From the NCBI GenBank assembly GCA_016710275.1, contig JADJXS010000001.1:1364001-1428000 (forward strand): a stretch of 64,000 bases of DNA, given 5' to 3'. The DNA comes from Phycisphaerales bacterium (lineage in GTDB: Bacteria > Planctomycetota > Phycisphaerae > UBA1845 > Fen-1342). Shown in pieces: positions 40,340-48,687 of the stretch (within the stretch, counting starts at the first letter, position 1; the number at the start of each line of letters is the position of its first letter). The notes beneath the pieces were generated by a model. It saw only the letters and a program-made list of their open reading frames with translations. It was not told where the DNA came from and searched no databases. Made by a program: the position numbers and the translations under genes.

Positions 40340-40878
40340 TGCGGTCGATCGCGCCCTCTGACCGGGTCAGCCCGTCCATGTCGTCGTTCGGGGCGCACGG
40401 AGCTTCGCCCGGGCTGTTCATGTGCTGCTCGTGATTCGTGTGCAGCACGTGTGGCGTGCGCGGCATGGCGCCGCTGCCGAGTGATCCCCTCTGAGGCGCG
40501 GAAGGGCGCACCCGCTGCGCGGTGCGGCCGGCGTCGGTGGGAATGATCCGCAGAAATCCGCCTTGCACCCGGTTCCCGGATTGAGCCGCCGGGCGACGGG
40601 ATTTCGGCGCAGAGCCGGCGCGACGCGACGGACGATTGACGGCGCGGGGGCCGCGATCGCGAGCGCAAGGGTTGCGGTCGGGGACGGGGGAGGGGCGACT
40701 GTGACTCATGGTGGGCGGGCCTTCCGTCAAGGCGAGGCGCTGCCGCCGCACGGGCGACATGGCGCCCGACGGGAGCGAAACGGCTCGGCGAACCCGGCGT
40801 GCAGCGCGCCGTCCATGGCGCCCGATTCCTTGGCCCTGCACGCCCGCTGACGGGGCATTCGCACCGGCGAATGGCCAG

Positions 40879-40907
40879 AGTGTACGGTATATGTTAGGTA
40901 TCGTCAA
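40879..40907 (-). promoter_or_regulatory. Leftward sigma-70-like promoter in the intergenic region
   Basis: Minus strand TTGACG (40902-40907), an exact 17-bp spacer and TACACT (40879-40884) within an AT-rich island (GTATATGTTAGGTAT on plus). No well-supported gene follows on that strand. Confidence 0.45.
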
Positions 40908-41152
40908 GGGCAGGTGACGTGCGGATTTCTTAGGCGGTGCAACCCGCTCCCGCCCGGGTGCTCAGTCGCATGACGCCGCTGCGGCAGCTTGAACGACTCA
41001 ACCCACGCTTCCCTCGGAATGGCGAATTCGCAGGGCTGTTCGCCGCAAGTGCGGACGGTCGATAAGATTGCGAGCGATTCGGGACCACGGTGGCCGGCTC
41101 GACATGGGCGGCGCCTGGACTCGCCGAGGTGATCGGTCACGAGCAGGGATGA

Positions 41153-41175
41153 TTTGGCGCGCTGCATGCGCCAAA
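41153..41175. promoter_or_regulatory. Perfect inverted repeat upstream of the TPR gene
   Basis: TTTGGCGC and GCGCCAAA, 8 bp each with a 7-bp centre, 49 bp before the ATG at 41225. It could be an operator or a leader hairpin. Confidence 0.35.
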
Positions 41176-41224
41176 CAGCGGTCGGCCGGATTGGGACAAT
41201 CGTCCGGCCCGTCGGAGATGAGAC

Positions 41225-42541
41225 ATGCGATTTTGGTTGGTGATTCTGGCGGCGGCGCTAGCCGTGGCGGGCGTGTCCTGGGTCGCGGCACAGGATACCG
41301 GGGCGACTGCGGGTCAAAACCCGCCGGCAGCCCCAGGTTCCGCACCTCCGACGGCCGAGCCGCAGCCCCCCGCGTCGCCTCCGCCGAGCCCCGACGCGCC
41401 CGGCGCCGCTCCTCCACCTGCCGCTACACCGACCACTTCGCCGGCGGGTGAGGGTGGGCGGCCGGTGAGTCCTGGGATTCCGGGTCTGACGGACGTGCCC
41501 ACAAACCCGACGCCGTCGCGCCCGGGGATGCCGGCGCCGCTGCCTCCGCCGGTTGGGGCAGTGTCGGAGAGCGAATCAACAGAAAGCATCCTCTCGCGCG
41601 TCGCGGGACTGATCGAGGAGAAGAAGTACAACGACGCCAAGGGGCTGCTGGGGGCGGTGCTGGCGCGGGATGCGGAGAGCGTGCCGGCCAAGGTGTTTCT
41701 CGCGCAGATCGCCGAGTCCACGAGTGACTTCACGGCGGCGCGCGAGTACTACCGGCAGATTCTGGGGAGCCAGCCGAACAACTTCGAGGCGAATTTCGGG
41801 ATGGGCCGAGCGTATCTGTCGGCAAGATATTGGCGGCAGGCGCCGTTTTACCTGGAGATTGCGAGCAAGGTCGCGCCGGAAGATCGCGTGGCGGAGGTGT
41901 ACACGCTTCTGGCAACCGCCTATCAGGGCGAGCGGCGGACGGAAAAGGCGCTGGAAGCGGCGGAGTTCGCCGTGCGGCGCGATGAAAATTCGTTCGAAGC
42001 GCGGGCGGCGCTGGTGGCGCTGCTCGTGGATTCGCGGAAGTATGACCGTGCGGTGGAAGAGGCGCAGCGGCTGGTCGGCCTGGCGGAGGAGGTGCGGCAG
42101 CGGACACCGGGCGCGGTCGACAAGGTCCAGCGGCTCAACGCCGCGTATGAGACGCTAATCCGCGCGATGACCGAAGCGCACAACGATCTGTATGAGCGCA
42201 ACGCGCGAGGCGAGCCGACCGATCGGCTGACGGCGGGCCGTGAAGCGCGTGCGGCGGAACTGCTCCAATCGACGGCGGTGTACCTGGTCGCGCAGGCGGA
42301 TGTGCGCAGACTGCTGGCGCTCTATCAGCCGATCCTTTTGGCGGAGAAAGCGCACGAGTACAGCCCGCGCGACGTGGCGACGATGATGCTGCTGGCGCAG
42401 TATTACCGCGAGACGTCCCAGGCGGAGAAGGCGGTCGAGATGTGCCGCAAGGCGCTGGAGGTCGAGCCGGGCAATATTCGGGCGCAGCAGATGTTGAGCG
42501 GGCTGACGGCCGGCGGGGCGGAGTCGGGCGAGATTCCATAG
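41225..42541 (+). CDS. Exported TPR-repeat protein
   Basis: 438 residues. Signal peptide MRFWLVILAAALAVAGVSWV ending at VAAQ. A Pro/Ala-rich linker of about 90 residues follows, then tetratricopeptide repeats (for example DAKGLLGAVLARDAESVPAK, AREYYRQILGSQPNNFEANF, ALEAAEFAVRRDENSFEARA and, near the end, AVEMCRKALEVEPGNIRAQQ). It likely acts as a protein-interaction scaffold in the periplasm. GGAGATGAG precedes the ATG. It converges with the RdgC-like gene with only 7 bp between stops. Confidence 0.8.
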   Translation: MRFWLVILAAALAVAGVSWVAAQDTGATAGQNPPAAPGSAPPTAEPQPPASPPPSPDAPGAAPPPAATPTTSPAGEGGRPVSPGIPGLTDVPTNPTPSRPGMPAPLPPPVGAVSESESTESILSRVAGLIEEKKYNDAKGLLGAVLARDAESVPAKVFLAQIAESTSDFTAAREYYRQILGSQPNNFEANFGMGRAYLSARYWRQAPFYLEIASKVAPEDRVAEVYTLLATAYQGERRTEKALEAAEFAVRRDENSFEARAALVALLVDSRKYDRAVEEAQRLVGLAEEVRQRTPGAVDKVQRLNAAYETLIRAMTEAHNDLYERNARGEPTDRLTAGREARAAELLQSTAVYLVAQADVRRLLALYQPILLAEKAHEYSPRDVATMMLLAQYYRETSQAEKAVEMCRKALEVEPGNIRAQQMLSGLTAGGAESGEIP

Positions 42542-42548
42542 CGGTCCG

Positions 42549-43733
42549 TCATTGCGCCGCGCGGAGCGCGGGTGCCTCGCGTCGCCCCTGTGCCCAGGCG
42601 GTCATTTCCTTCTGCTCGGCGGCCCAATCCCGTGCACAGCGGCGCTGCAGAAACACGTCGAAGAGCGCATCGAGCAGATTCGCCGAGTCGATGATTCTCT
42701 CAAATCGCGCTTCGAGTCGAGCGCGGGCATCGCCCTCGGTCTCTTCTTCGACGATCGAAAGGCCGCTGACCGTGAAGCGCAGCGCATCGAGCGTCAGCCG
42801 CGCTTCGCCCGCGGGCGAGCCGAGGATCAGCCCGGCCCGCACCGGCTGCTTGCCGACGGCCAGTGCCGCATGCGCCTCCGGAAGGCGCGTCGGCGAATCG
42901 GCGGTGATCGCATCCACGCCCGTCAGGCCGTAGTCGCAGCGCAGCCGCAGCGTGCGGTCCAGCATCACCGTCACGTCCTCACCGCCGCGGACGCGCAGCG
43001 CGGCGTCATTCCGCTCCGATTGAAACCACAGCCACGTCAGCAGCTCCTTGCCCAGCCAGGAGCGATCCGTCTCGATGCCGTCGGCGGCGTCGTCGGCGAA
43101 GTCGCGCGGCGGGCGGCCGAGGCGCATCGGCGTAAGCGTGTCGAGGGCGCGCGTGTTCCTGGCGTGCGTCATCAAGCGCTCGGCAACGCGATCCGGCGTT
43201 TGTGGTTCGATTCCGACGCCGAAGGTGTCGGAGAAGGTCTGCATCAGGCGATCGGCGACCAGCGTGCCGGTGGAGCCGCACAGCACCGTGCCGCCCTCGA
43301 CGTCGATCAGCACGGGCGCGGCCCGGATCTGTCGATGGGCGCCCTCCCGCAGCTCGCGCTCCGCGCGCGAAAGAGCGGCGTCGCGCGCGCGGCGCCGCTC
43401 GGCGCGGCTGAGAAACTCGCGTCCGGAAGCCTCCAGCGCGGCGTCCTCCTCGATGCGGATGTAGCTGCGCAGCAGGGCGGACGGAATGCGGGCGCGATCG
43501 ATGCGCAGGGCGAGCAGCAGGTAGCGGCCGAAGCAGGCGTGTCGCGCGTCGATGTCGGTCTCGAAGAGGTGGCGCGGCCCGATCCACCCCGAAACGAGGC
43601 CGTCGGCGGTGCCGGGGCTGCGGCCGAAGGCGTGCTCCTGCACCGAGTCGAGCAGCTCGACGCCGGTGCCGGCCGGCAGCTCGCCGTTGATGAGAAATCG
43701 CCCGAATGAAACGGGTCCGGAAGTCAGCCCCAC
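42549..43733 (-). CDS. RdgC-like recombination-associated protein
   Basis: 394 residues. The layout resembles the long RdgC-related proteins of deltaproteobacteria and planctomycetes (PF04381). VSFGRFLINGELP begins the protein, YLLLALRIDRARIPSALLRS is central, REFLSRAERRRARDAAL is the charged helix, LLTWLWFQSE occurs near residue 245, and AALAVGKQPVRAGLILG occurs near residue 315. RdgC binds DNA as a ring and limits RecA loading; that role is inferred. GTG 43733 has GGAAAGGAG 7 nt upstream and is clearly better than longer readings. Confidence 0.65.
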   Translation of the reverse strand: MGLTSGPVSFGRFLINGELPAGTGVELLDSVQEHAFGRSPGTADGLVSGWIGPRHLFETDIDARHACFGRYLLLALRIDRARIPSALLRSYIRIEEDAALEASGREFLSRAERRRARDAALSRAERELREGAHRQIRAAPVLIDVEGGTVLCGSTGTLVADRLMQTFSDTFGVGIEPQTPDRVAERLMTHARNTRALDTLTPMRLGRPPRDFADDAADGIETDRSWLGKELLTWLWFQSERNDAALRVRGGEDVTVMLDRTLRLRCDYGLTGVDAITADSPTRLPEAHAALAVGKQPVRAGLILGSPAGEARLTLDALRFTVSGLSIVEEETEGDARARLEARFERIIDSANLLDALFDVFLQRRCARDWAAEQKEMTAWAQGRREAPALRAAQ

Positions 43734-44078
43734 GGTCGTGCTCCTTTCCGAGCCGCCCTCTGCGCGCGTGCCCTGCGGCCCATGCACATACAGACGGCGA
43801 GGCGAGCCGCGAACAGTACGCCGCGTGCAGCGGGCGTGCAACGTCAGGAATGTCGCGTGCGGCCGGCGGCAGAGCGAGTTCCGAGGATGCCGGATCGCGG
43901 CTGCGCATCCGCCGATGCCGGATGTGGCTCGCACTGCCTTCGGAGGGGGAATTTGAATGGGGCGGCGGCGACTTCAGCCGCACGATGTCTCAGACGCCCG
44001 TCTCAACAACTGTGATCCACCGGAACTGTCAGTGTCATCTTCGGATTCCGCTTGTCTTGCATTTCCGATCCGTCGCCC
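43734..44078. other. Intergenic region between the RdgC-like and YdeI-like genes
   Basis: 345 bp between two leftward genes. Apart from the Shine-Dalgarno at the left edge I see nothing that stands out: no tRNA, repeat or strong hairpin. Confidence 0.35.
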
Positions 44079-44648
44079 TCAGCAGCCGCCCGGCGGGCGA
44101 ATGCTCTTGTCGTACATCCCCGAGCGATCAAAGCAGCACGGTCGGCGCTTGCCCTTTGCCAGCATGTCGCACGCGGCGGCGATCCGCTTGACGCGTGTCT
44201 CAGCCCGTTTGCCCGACGTGATCCACCGGATGAAATCTCGGCGAGCGGCCGGCGTGATATCGGACCACGCTTCGCGCGCTTTCGCCGCGGCCGAATTGAG
44301 CGCCTGTTGCAGATCGGACGGAACGTCCGGCTCGGGCTCCTCCCCGCGCGCGACCGGCGCGAGTTCGACCGCGATGGAATCGCCCACCTGCAGTCCGGGT
44401 CCGCCGAAAGCGCCGGCGGCCCGGCGATGCTTGCTCTCGATCTTGAGCCAGTGGCCGCCCTGTCCGTCCGGCTCCGCCGTGGCAGAAAATGGGCGGCCGT
44501 TGAGCGTGCCGGTCACAGCCACCGGCCCGCGTGACGGGAGCTGGGCACTGGCCTTGGTCGGCAGGGCCAGGAAGAGCCACGCGGCCGACTTGGGTGTATC
44601 CACCGGTCGCTGAAGCTTGGCGTGAAACCCGATCAAGGCAGACATCAT
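44079..44648 (-). CDS. DUF1905/YdeI-OmdA domain protein
   Basis: 189 residues. The N-terminal DUF1905-like barrel (VAVTGTLNGRPFSATAEPDG...LQVGDSIAVELAP) is followed by the YdeI/OmdA-like helical motif (WSDITPAARRDFIRWITSGK, AETRVKRIAAACDMLAKG). Relatives are linked to bacteriocin or antimicrobial peptide tolerance, but the biochemistry is unclear. The C-terminal 20 residues carry two adjacent Cys. GGGAGAC precedes the double ATG at 44645-44648. Confidence 0.78.
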   Translation of the reverse strand: MMSALIGFHAKLQRPVDTPKSAAWLFLALPTKASAQLPSRGPVAVTGTLNGRPFSATAEPDGQGGHWLKIESKHRRAAGAFGGPGLQVGDSIAVELAPVARGEEPEPDVPSDLQQALNSAAAKAREAWSDITPAARRDFIRWITSGKRAETRVKRIAAACDMLAKGKRRPCCFDRSGMYDKSIRPPGGC

Positions 44649-44880
44649 GTCTCCCTGGGCCGCTCGCGGCCACTCATGCGGCGTTGTGAACGGCGGCCGC
44701 CGCTCCCGCCCACGCCGCTGCGAGCTTCCTGAGAAGCGAAGCGGCGTCCCGCATGGCCATCATCGACGTCAGCCCGCCCGCCGCCGTTCCACCGGCCGGC
44801 GGCCATGCTGCAATGCGGCGCGGCGGCGGATCGATTCTAACGCGGGGCCGGCGGGGAGAACGGGGGAATTCGGCGCGCTC

Positions 44881-45576
44881 TCACAGCGCTGTCAGCGCCC
44901 GCAATGCGATCGATTGTCGTCGTGTGGCGTGTATTGTCGCGGCCGAGCGCGTCGTAGCGCGCTGCAATGCCGGCGCGGCATGGCGAAGCTCCGACTTCGC
45001 AACCGGCAGGTCAAGCTCCGAGAGGACCAGAACGGTGTACCAGAATGGAAATCTCCGCCAGCCGGTTCCGCCGTCGCGCATCGTGGAGAGATATCCGACG
45101 CCCTTGTGCAGGCGTTCCTCCTGTCGGTCCAACCCGCCCGCGGCCAGGTGGCGCCAGAGGCCGACCGTGCACGCGCCGCAGCAGAAGAACCCGGGGTTCG
45201 CGCGGCGCGGATCCGTCGACGCAAGCGACAGGCGCTTCAGCAGCCCGTCAGTCGCACGCCCGAGCGCCTGTTGCACGGATTTGTCGCGCACGCGGAGCTG
45301 CAGCAGCACGCGACAGGCCTCCTGGCCGAGGATGTGACGTGCCGAAGCCGAGGTTACGCGCTCCCCGGTGAACAGCCGGATTCCGCGCTTGCGCTCCTGC
45401 TCGAATACCGCGAAGGTGTCCGCGTAGGCGCCGGGCCGCCCCTGGCGCGACGCGATCCAGACCGCGGCGGCCTTCCGCTCGCGAAGGGGGATTTTCGTGC
45501 CGAAGTGAATGGCCTCGTTCACCGCGTCGACGGTTTCGGAGAGGCTGCCGGCGTGAATGAGCGGCGAACGGCTCAT
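44881..45576 (-). CDS. Unassigned protein with alpha-toroid-like segment
   Basis: 231 residues with no family I can name. The central part reads NPGFFCCGACTVGLWRHLAA, followed by GVGYLSTMRDGGTGWRRFPF and WYTVLVLSEL. That pattern (Gly-Trp then an aromatic helix) recalls one repeat of the prenyltransferase/terpene-cyclase toroid. Three Cys in CCGAC could bind metal. The C-terminus is Ala/Arg-rich. GGAAGG directly abuts the ATG at 45576, so the true start may be slightly downstream. It is a real-looking but orphan gene. Confidence 0.5.
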   Translation of the reverse strand: MSRSPLIHAGSLSETVDAVNEAIHFGTKIPLRERKAAAVWIASRQGRPGAYADTFAVFEQERKRGIRLFTGERVTSASARHILGQEACRVLLQLRVRDKSVQQALGRATDGLLKRLSLASTDPRRANPGFFCCGACTVGLWRHLAAGGLDRQEERLHKGVGYLSTMRDGGTGWRRFPFWYTVLVLSELDLPVAKSELRHAAPALQRATTRSAATIHATRRQSIALRALTAL

Positions 45577-45692
45577 CCTTCCAACGTACCACGGGAATGG
45601 ACGAAGGGCGAATGGGCGACGTTTGGGGCGGTGGGTGCTTCAGACTTGGACGTGACGATTGCTCAGTTGCCGCTGCCATCATGTCCGCTGAA

Positions 45693-45768
45693 TCGGGGTG
45701 ACTGGATTCGAACCAGCGACCTCTTGGTCCCGAACCAAGCGCTCTAAACCAGGCTGAGCTACACCCCG
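45693..45768 (-). tRNA. tRNA-Pro (anticodon CGG)
   Basis: Minus strand, 76 nt, full cloverleaf. The acceptor is CGGGGTG/CACCCCG with discriminator A, the anticodon stem CTTGG/CCAAG, the loop TTCGGGA giving anticodon CGG (codon CCG), and the T-arm GCTGG-TTCGAAT-CCAGT. CCA is not encoded; the plus strand continues with AA. Confidence 0.95.
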
Positions 45769-45794
45769 TACGCTCTTTGGGCGTCGGACAGGGC

Positions 45795-45822
45795 ATCATA
45801 CCCCAATCCGCACCCGCCGCAA
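45795..45822 (-). promoter_or_regulatory. tRNA-Pro promoter
   Basis: Minus strand TTGCGG (45817-45822), a 16-bp spacer and TATGAT (45795-45800), about 27 nt before the tRNA 5' end. Confidence 0.55.
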
Positions 45823-45846
45823 GCCCCGCTTCCCGGCCGCCGCCCG

Positions 45847-46133
45847 CCGATTCTGCCGAGGTCGAGCGGCTCCCGATCATGCCGAAATCACGCTGCCGCC
45901 CGTCCAAGCTGAAATCACGCGACCTCCGACCAGGCCGAAGCTGCTGCCCCCCGGTCAAACCGTAATCGCGCCGCACCCCAATCAAGCTGAAGTCACGCGA
46001 CCTCCGACCAGGCCGAAGCCGCGCGGCAGCCAACCAAGACGCATCCACGAGCGGCCCGCCGATTGAGCCGAAATCACGCGACCTCCGACCAGGCCGAAGC
46101 CGCGCGCCGCTCCCCGCTCAAGCCGAAGCCGAG
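45847..46133. repeat. Array of eleven degenerate repeats, 26-bp period
   Basis: Eleven copies of a 20-bp core, consensus on the minus strand CGYGRYTTCGGCYTGRTCGG. On the plus strand they begin at 45847, 45873, 45900, 45926, 45951, 45978, 46004, 46030, 46059, 46085 and 46114. Spacing is 26, 27, 26, 25, 27, 26, 26, 29, 26 and 29 bp. Copies 7 and 10 are identical. Three neighbouring pairs (3-4, 6-7, 9-10) share the spacer CGACCT, giving a higher-order unit of 78-81 bp. The last copy supplies the TGA stop of cinA. The period is not a multiple of three, so the pattern is kept at nucleic-acid level. Confidence 0.85.
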
Positions 46134-47374
46134 CGGCCGCTCAGCAGCTCCAGCCGCAGCAGGTTCATCGCCGCCGTCGCCGAGCGCTCGCGGATCGCCT
46201 CGCGCGTGCCGTCCGCCCCCAGTTGCAGCCGCTCCGCCCGCGTCGCCGCAGCGGTCGAAAGCCCGACAAACACCGTGCCGACCGGCTTGTCCGCACTGCC
46301 GCCCGTCGGACCGGCCACCCCCGTGATGCTCAGCGCATGCGTGACGCCCAGCCGCGTGCGGGCGCCGTCGGCCATTGCCGCGGCGACCTCGGCGCTGACC
46401 GCCCCATGGCGGGCGATCAATTCGCCCGGCACGCCGAGCAGGGCGGACTTCAGCGCGTCCGAATAGCTGATGACGCCGCCGGCGAACCAGCGGCTGGCCC
46501 CCGGTTCATCCGTCAGCAGCCTGCCCAGCAGGCCGGCCGTGCAGGACTCGGCGACGGCCAGCATCCCGCTTTCATCGATCAACAGTCGCCCGATCACGCC
46601 GGCCAGCGTTTCGTCGTCGCGGCCGAAGACCAGCGCGCCGAGGCGCGATCGCAACTCGCGCTCGGCCTCATCGAGCAGGCGGCCGGCCTCCGCCGCGTCA
46701 TCGGCGGTGGCGTTGATCCGCACGCCCACGATGCCCAGCCGCGCGGTCGTGCCGACCTCGGGATTTCGCCCGCGCGCCATCAAATCGCGGATCTTGGCGC
46801 CGATTGCCGCCTCTCCCTCCCCAATGCAGCGCAATTGGCGCTGCAGCACGACGCCGGCCGCGATCGGCAGACGCGGAGCGACTTCGAGATCGAACATCGC
46901 TCGCATCTCGCTCGGCACGCCGGGGAGCGCGAACACCGGCGTTTCGCGCAATCGCAGGTGGATGCCGGGCGCGGTGCCGCAGGTGTTGGGCAGAGCCTCG
47001 GCACCGATCGGCAGCAGCGCCTGAGCGAAATTCCCTTCGTGCATGGATCGCCCGCGGGCCTGAAAATACTCGCGGATGCGGTCGAGGCTCTCGGCATGCG
47101 GCTCAAGCGGGGTTCCGGCGGCGTCGGCCAGTGCCTGGCGCGTCAGGTCGTCCTCGGTGGGGCCGAGTCCGCCGGTGATCAGGACAAGGTCGGCGTGCGA
47201 CGCGGCGGCGTCCAAAACCCCCAGAATGTCAGCCAGTTCATCGGCGACGGTCAGATGCCGGACGGCGCGGATGCCGCGGGCGCTCAGCCGCTGCGCGAGC
47301 CACGCCGCGTTCGTGTCCACAGTCTGACCGAGCGTCAACTCGGTACCGATGGAGATGATCCACGCCGTTCGCAT
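46118..47374 (-). CDS. cinA: CinA family protein (competence/damage-inducible, NMN deamidase fusion)
   Basis: 418 residues. The N-terminal MoCF-like COG1058 domain (ADP-ribose pyrophosphatase type) begins MRTAWIISIGTELTLGQTVD and has LVLITGGLGPTEDDLTRQAL and VFALPGVPSEM. The C-terminal NMN deamidase domain has LAVAESCTAGLLGRLLTD, FAGGVISYSDALKSALLGV, GAVSAEVAAAMADGAR and SITGVAGPTGGS. It recycles or repairs pyridine nucleotides. ATG 47374 fits the family start. The last residues (SGRSASA) and the stop codon lie inside the first unit of the repeat array. Confidence 0.92.
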   Translation of the reverse strand: MRTAWIISIGTELTLGQTVDTNAAWLAQRLSARGIRAVRHLTVADELADILGVLDAAASHADLVLITGGLGPTEDDLTRQALADAAGTPLEPHAESLDRIREYFQARGRSMHEGNFAQALLPIGAEALPNTCGTAPGIHLRLRETPVFALPGVPSEMRAMFDLEVAPRLPIAAGVVLQRQLRCIGEGEAAIGAKIRDLMARGRNPEVGTTARLGIVGVRINATADDAAEAGRLLDEAERELRSRLGALVFGRDDETLAGVIGRLLIDESGMLAVAESCTAGLLGRLLTDEPGASRWFAGGVISYSDALKSALLGVPGELIARHGAVSAEVAAAMADGARTRLGVTHALSITGVAGPTGGSADKPVGTVFVGLSTAAATRAERLQLGADGTREAIRERSATAAMNLLRLELLSGRSASA

Positions 47375-47513
47375 CCGCATCCCCGATGCCGCCGGCGTCC
47401 GGCGCGATATCCTAAGGAAGCCCGGCCGCTCGCGATCGCGCACGACGGGGTGCGGCGGTCCGTCCGCCGAGTCGAAAGTGTGTCGCAGGCGAACCGTTCC
47501 GACAAGGGCGACG

Positions 47514-48563
47514 ATGTCAGATTCAGCGTCAGCGGCGAGAATTCGGGAGATGAACGGCCCGCGTCCGGCGGCGACCGCGACGTTCTGCGGGCGCGACGTG
47601 CCTGCGCACTTCGGCGACCCGCGCGCCGAGGCCGATGCCGCGCGAAACAACTTGGCGATGTTCGACCGAAGCGATCGGGCGCTGTTGCGCGTCGAGGGGG
47701 CGGATCGGCATGCGTGGTTGCACAACCTGCTGACGAACGACGTCAAGCGGCTGACGCCGGGAACGGGTTGCTACGCCTTTGCATGCGACGTGCGCGGGCG
47801 GGTGCAGTTCGATCTGAACGTGTTGAGCGACAACGATGCACTGCTGTTGGATTGTGCCGCCGATCGGCGCGAATTGCTGCGGTTGTGGCTGGATCGATAC
47901 CTATTGTCGGAAAAAGCAACCATCGCCGTCGAGGATCGACTCGGGCGGATCGGTTTGTGCGGGCCGCGGGCAGCCGAAGTCGTGCGCGCGATCACCGGCA
48001 GCGAGGCGGCAGCGCTCGCAGAATTCGGTCATTGCCCACTTTCCGACGGTAGCGCCGGCGAGCGGGTAGTGCGGCATGATTTCGCCGTCGGGCCGGGATT
48101 TGAGTTGATGGTCGTTGATGCGGCCGGGTGGTGGGAGCGGCTGGCGCGAGTGCATGGCGTGCGTCCCGCCGGGCTGATTGCACTGGACTCGCTGCGAATC
48201 GAAGCGGGGGTACCGTGGTTCGGACGCGAACTGGATGAGCGGACCGTCGCGCCGGAATCGGGGCAGATCGGGCGGGCGATCGTGTATGACAAGGGCTGCT
48301 ATCTGGGCCAGGAGATTATCGAACGGATGCGGTCGTTCGGGAATCCGGCGCGCCGTTTGGCACGATTTCGCGTCAGCGGGGATGCGGAAGTCGCTGTTCC
48401 GGCGCAATTGGCGCTACAGGGCGCCGAATGCGGGCGGTTGACGTCGCTGGCGGCGCTGGGGGATGGCGAATCGCGGGCGGGGCTTGGGTACGTGCGGTTT
48501 GCGGTGGCCGCGGGAGTGCTGCTGGCGCTTGGCGATACGGGGCGGGAAGTGCGCGTGCTTTGA
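47514..48563 (+). CDS. ygfZ: YgfZ/GcvT-type folate-binding protein
   Basis: 349 residues. Tetrahydrofolate-binding fold related to GcvT. The YgfZ signature is DKGCYLGQEIIER with Cys262. The N-terminal LHNLLTNDVKRLTPGTGCYA matches the family's substrate pocket. YgfZ supports iron-sulfur cluster enzymes such as MiaB; that role is inferred. ATG 47514 with AGGGCG upstream. It is divergent from cinA. Confidence 0.9.
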   Translation: MSDSASAARIREMNGPRPAATATFCGRDVPAHFGDPRAEADAARNNLAMFDRSDRALLRVEGADRHAWLHNLLTNDVKRLTPGTGCYAFACDVRGRVQFDLNVLSDNDALLLDCAADRRELLRLWLDRYLLSEKATIAVEDRLGRIGLCGPRAAEVVRAITGSEAAALAEFGHCPLSDGSAGERVVRHDFAVGPGFELMVVDAAGWWERLARVHGVRPAGLIALDSLRIEAGVPWFGRELDERTVAPESGQIGRAIVYDKGCYLGQEIIERMRSFGNPARRLARFRVSGDAEVAVPAQLALQGAECGRLTSLAALGDGESRAGLGYVRFAVAAGVLLALGDTGREVRVL

Positions 48564-48687
48564 GCACGCCGTGAACAACCGACGGACTGCGGATATACTC
48601 CGGAAGCGGGGTGGCGCGGAGCAGACGCGGCGATCGACCGGCGTGGGTCGATCGGACCGATTGGACGACTCGAACCATCTGTCCGAT

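Larger units (their letters stand above)
40340..41224. other. Long intergenic region with a leftward promoter
   Basis: 885 bp without a convincing gene. A minus-strand promoter (40879-40907) would transcribe leftward through an open frame whose last part overlaps the 40022 gene antisense. The segment from 40421 leftward (MNSPGEAPCAP..., then RIIPLLPLFSPAEL) looks faintly protein-like. A perfect inverted repeat lies at 41153-41175 before the TPR gene. An untranslated or antisense RNA is possible. Confidence 0.35.

Noticed and set aside
45248..46048. Long open frame on the minus strand with repeated RDFSLIG-like peptides
   Set aside because: It runs through the tRNA-Pro gene and into another gene's frame; the peptide repeat is a by-product of the 26-bp DNA repeat, whose period does not keep frame.
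45847..46133. CRISPR array
   Set aside because: Cores are degenerate, the intervals between them are only 5-9 bp and partly identical, and no cas genes are near.
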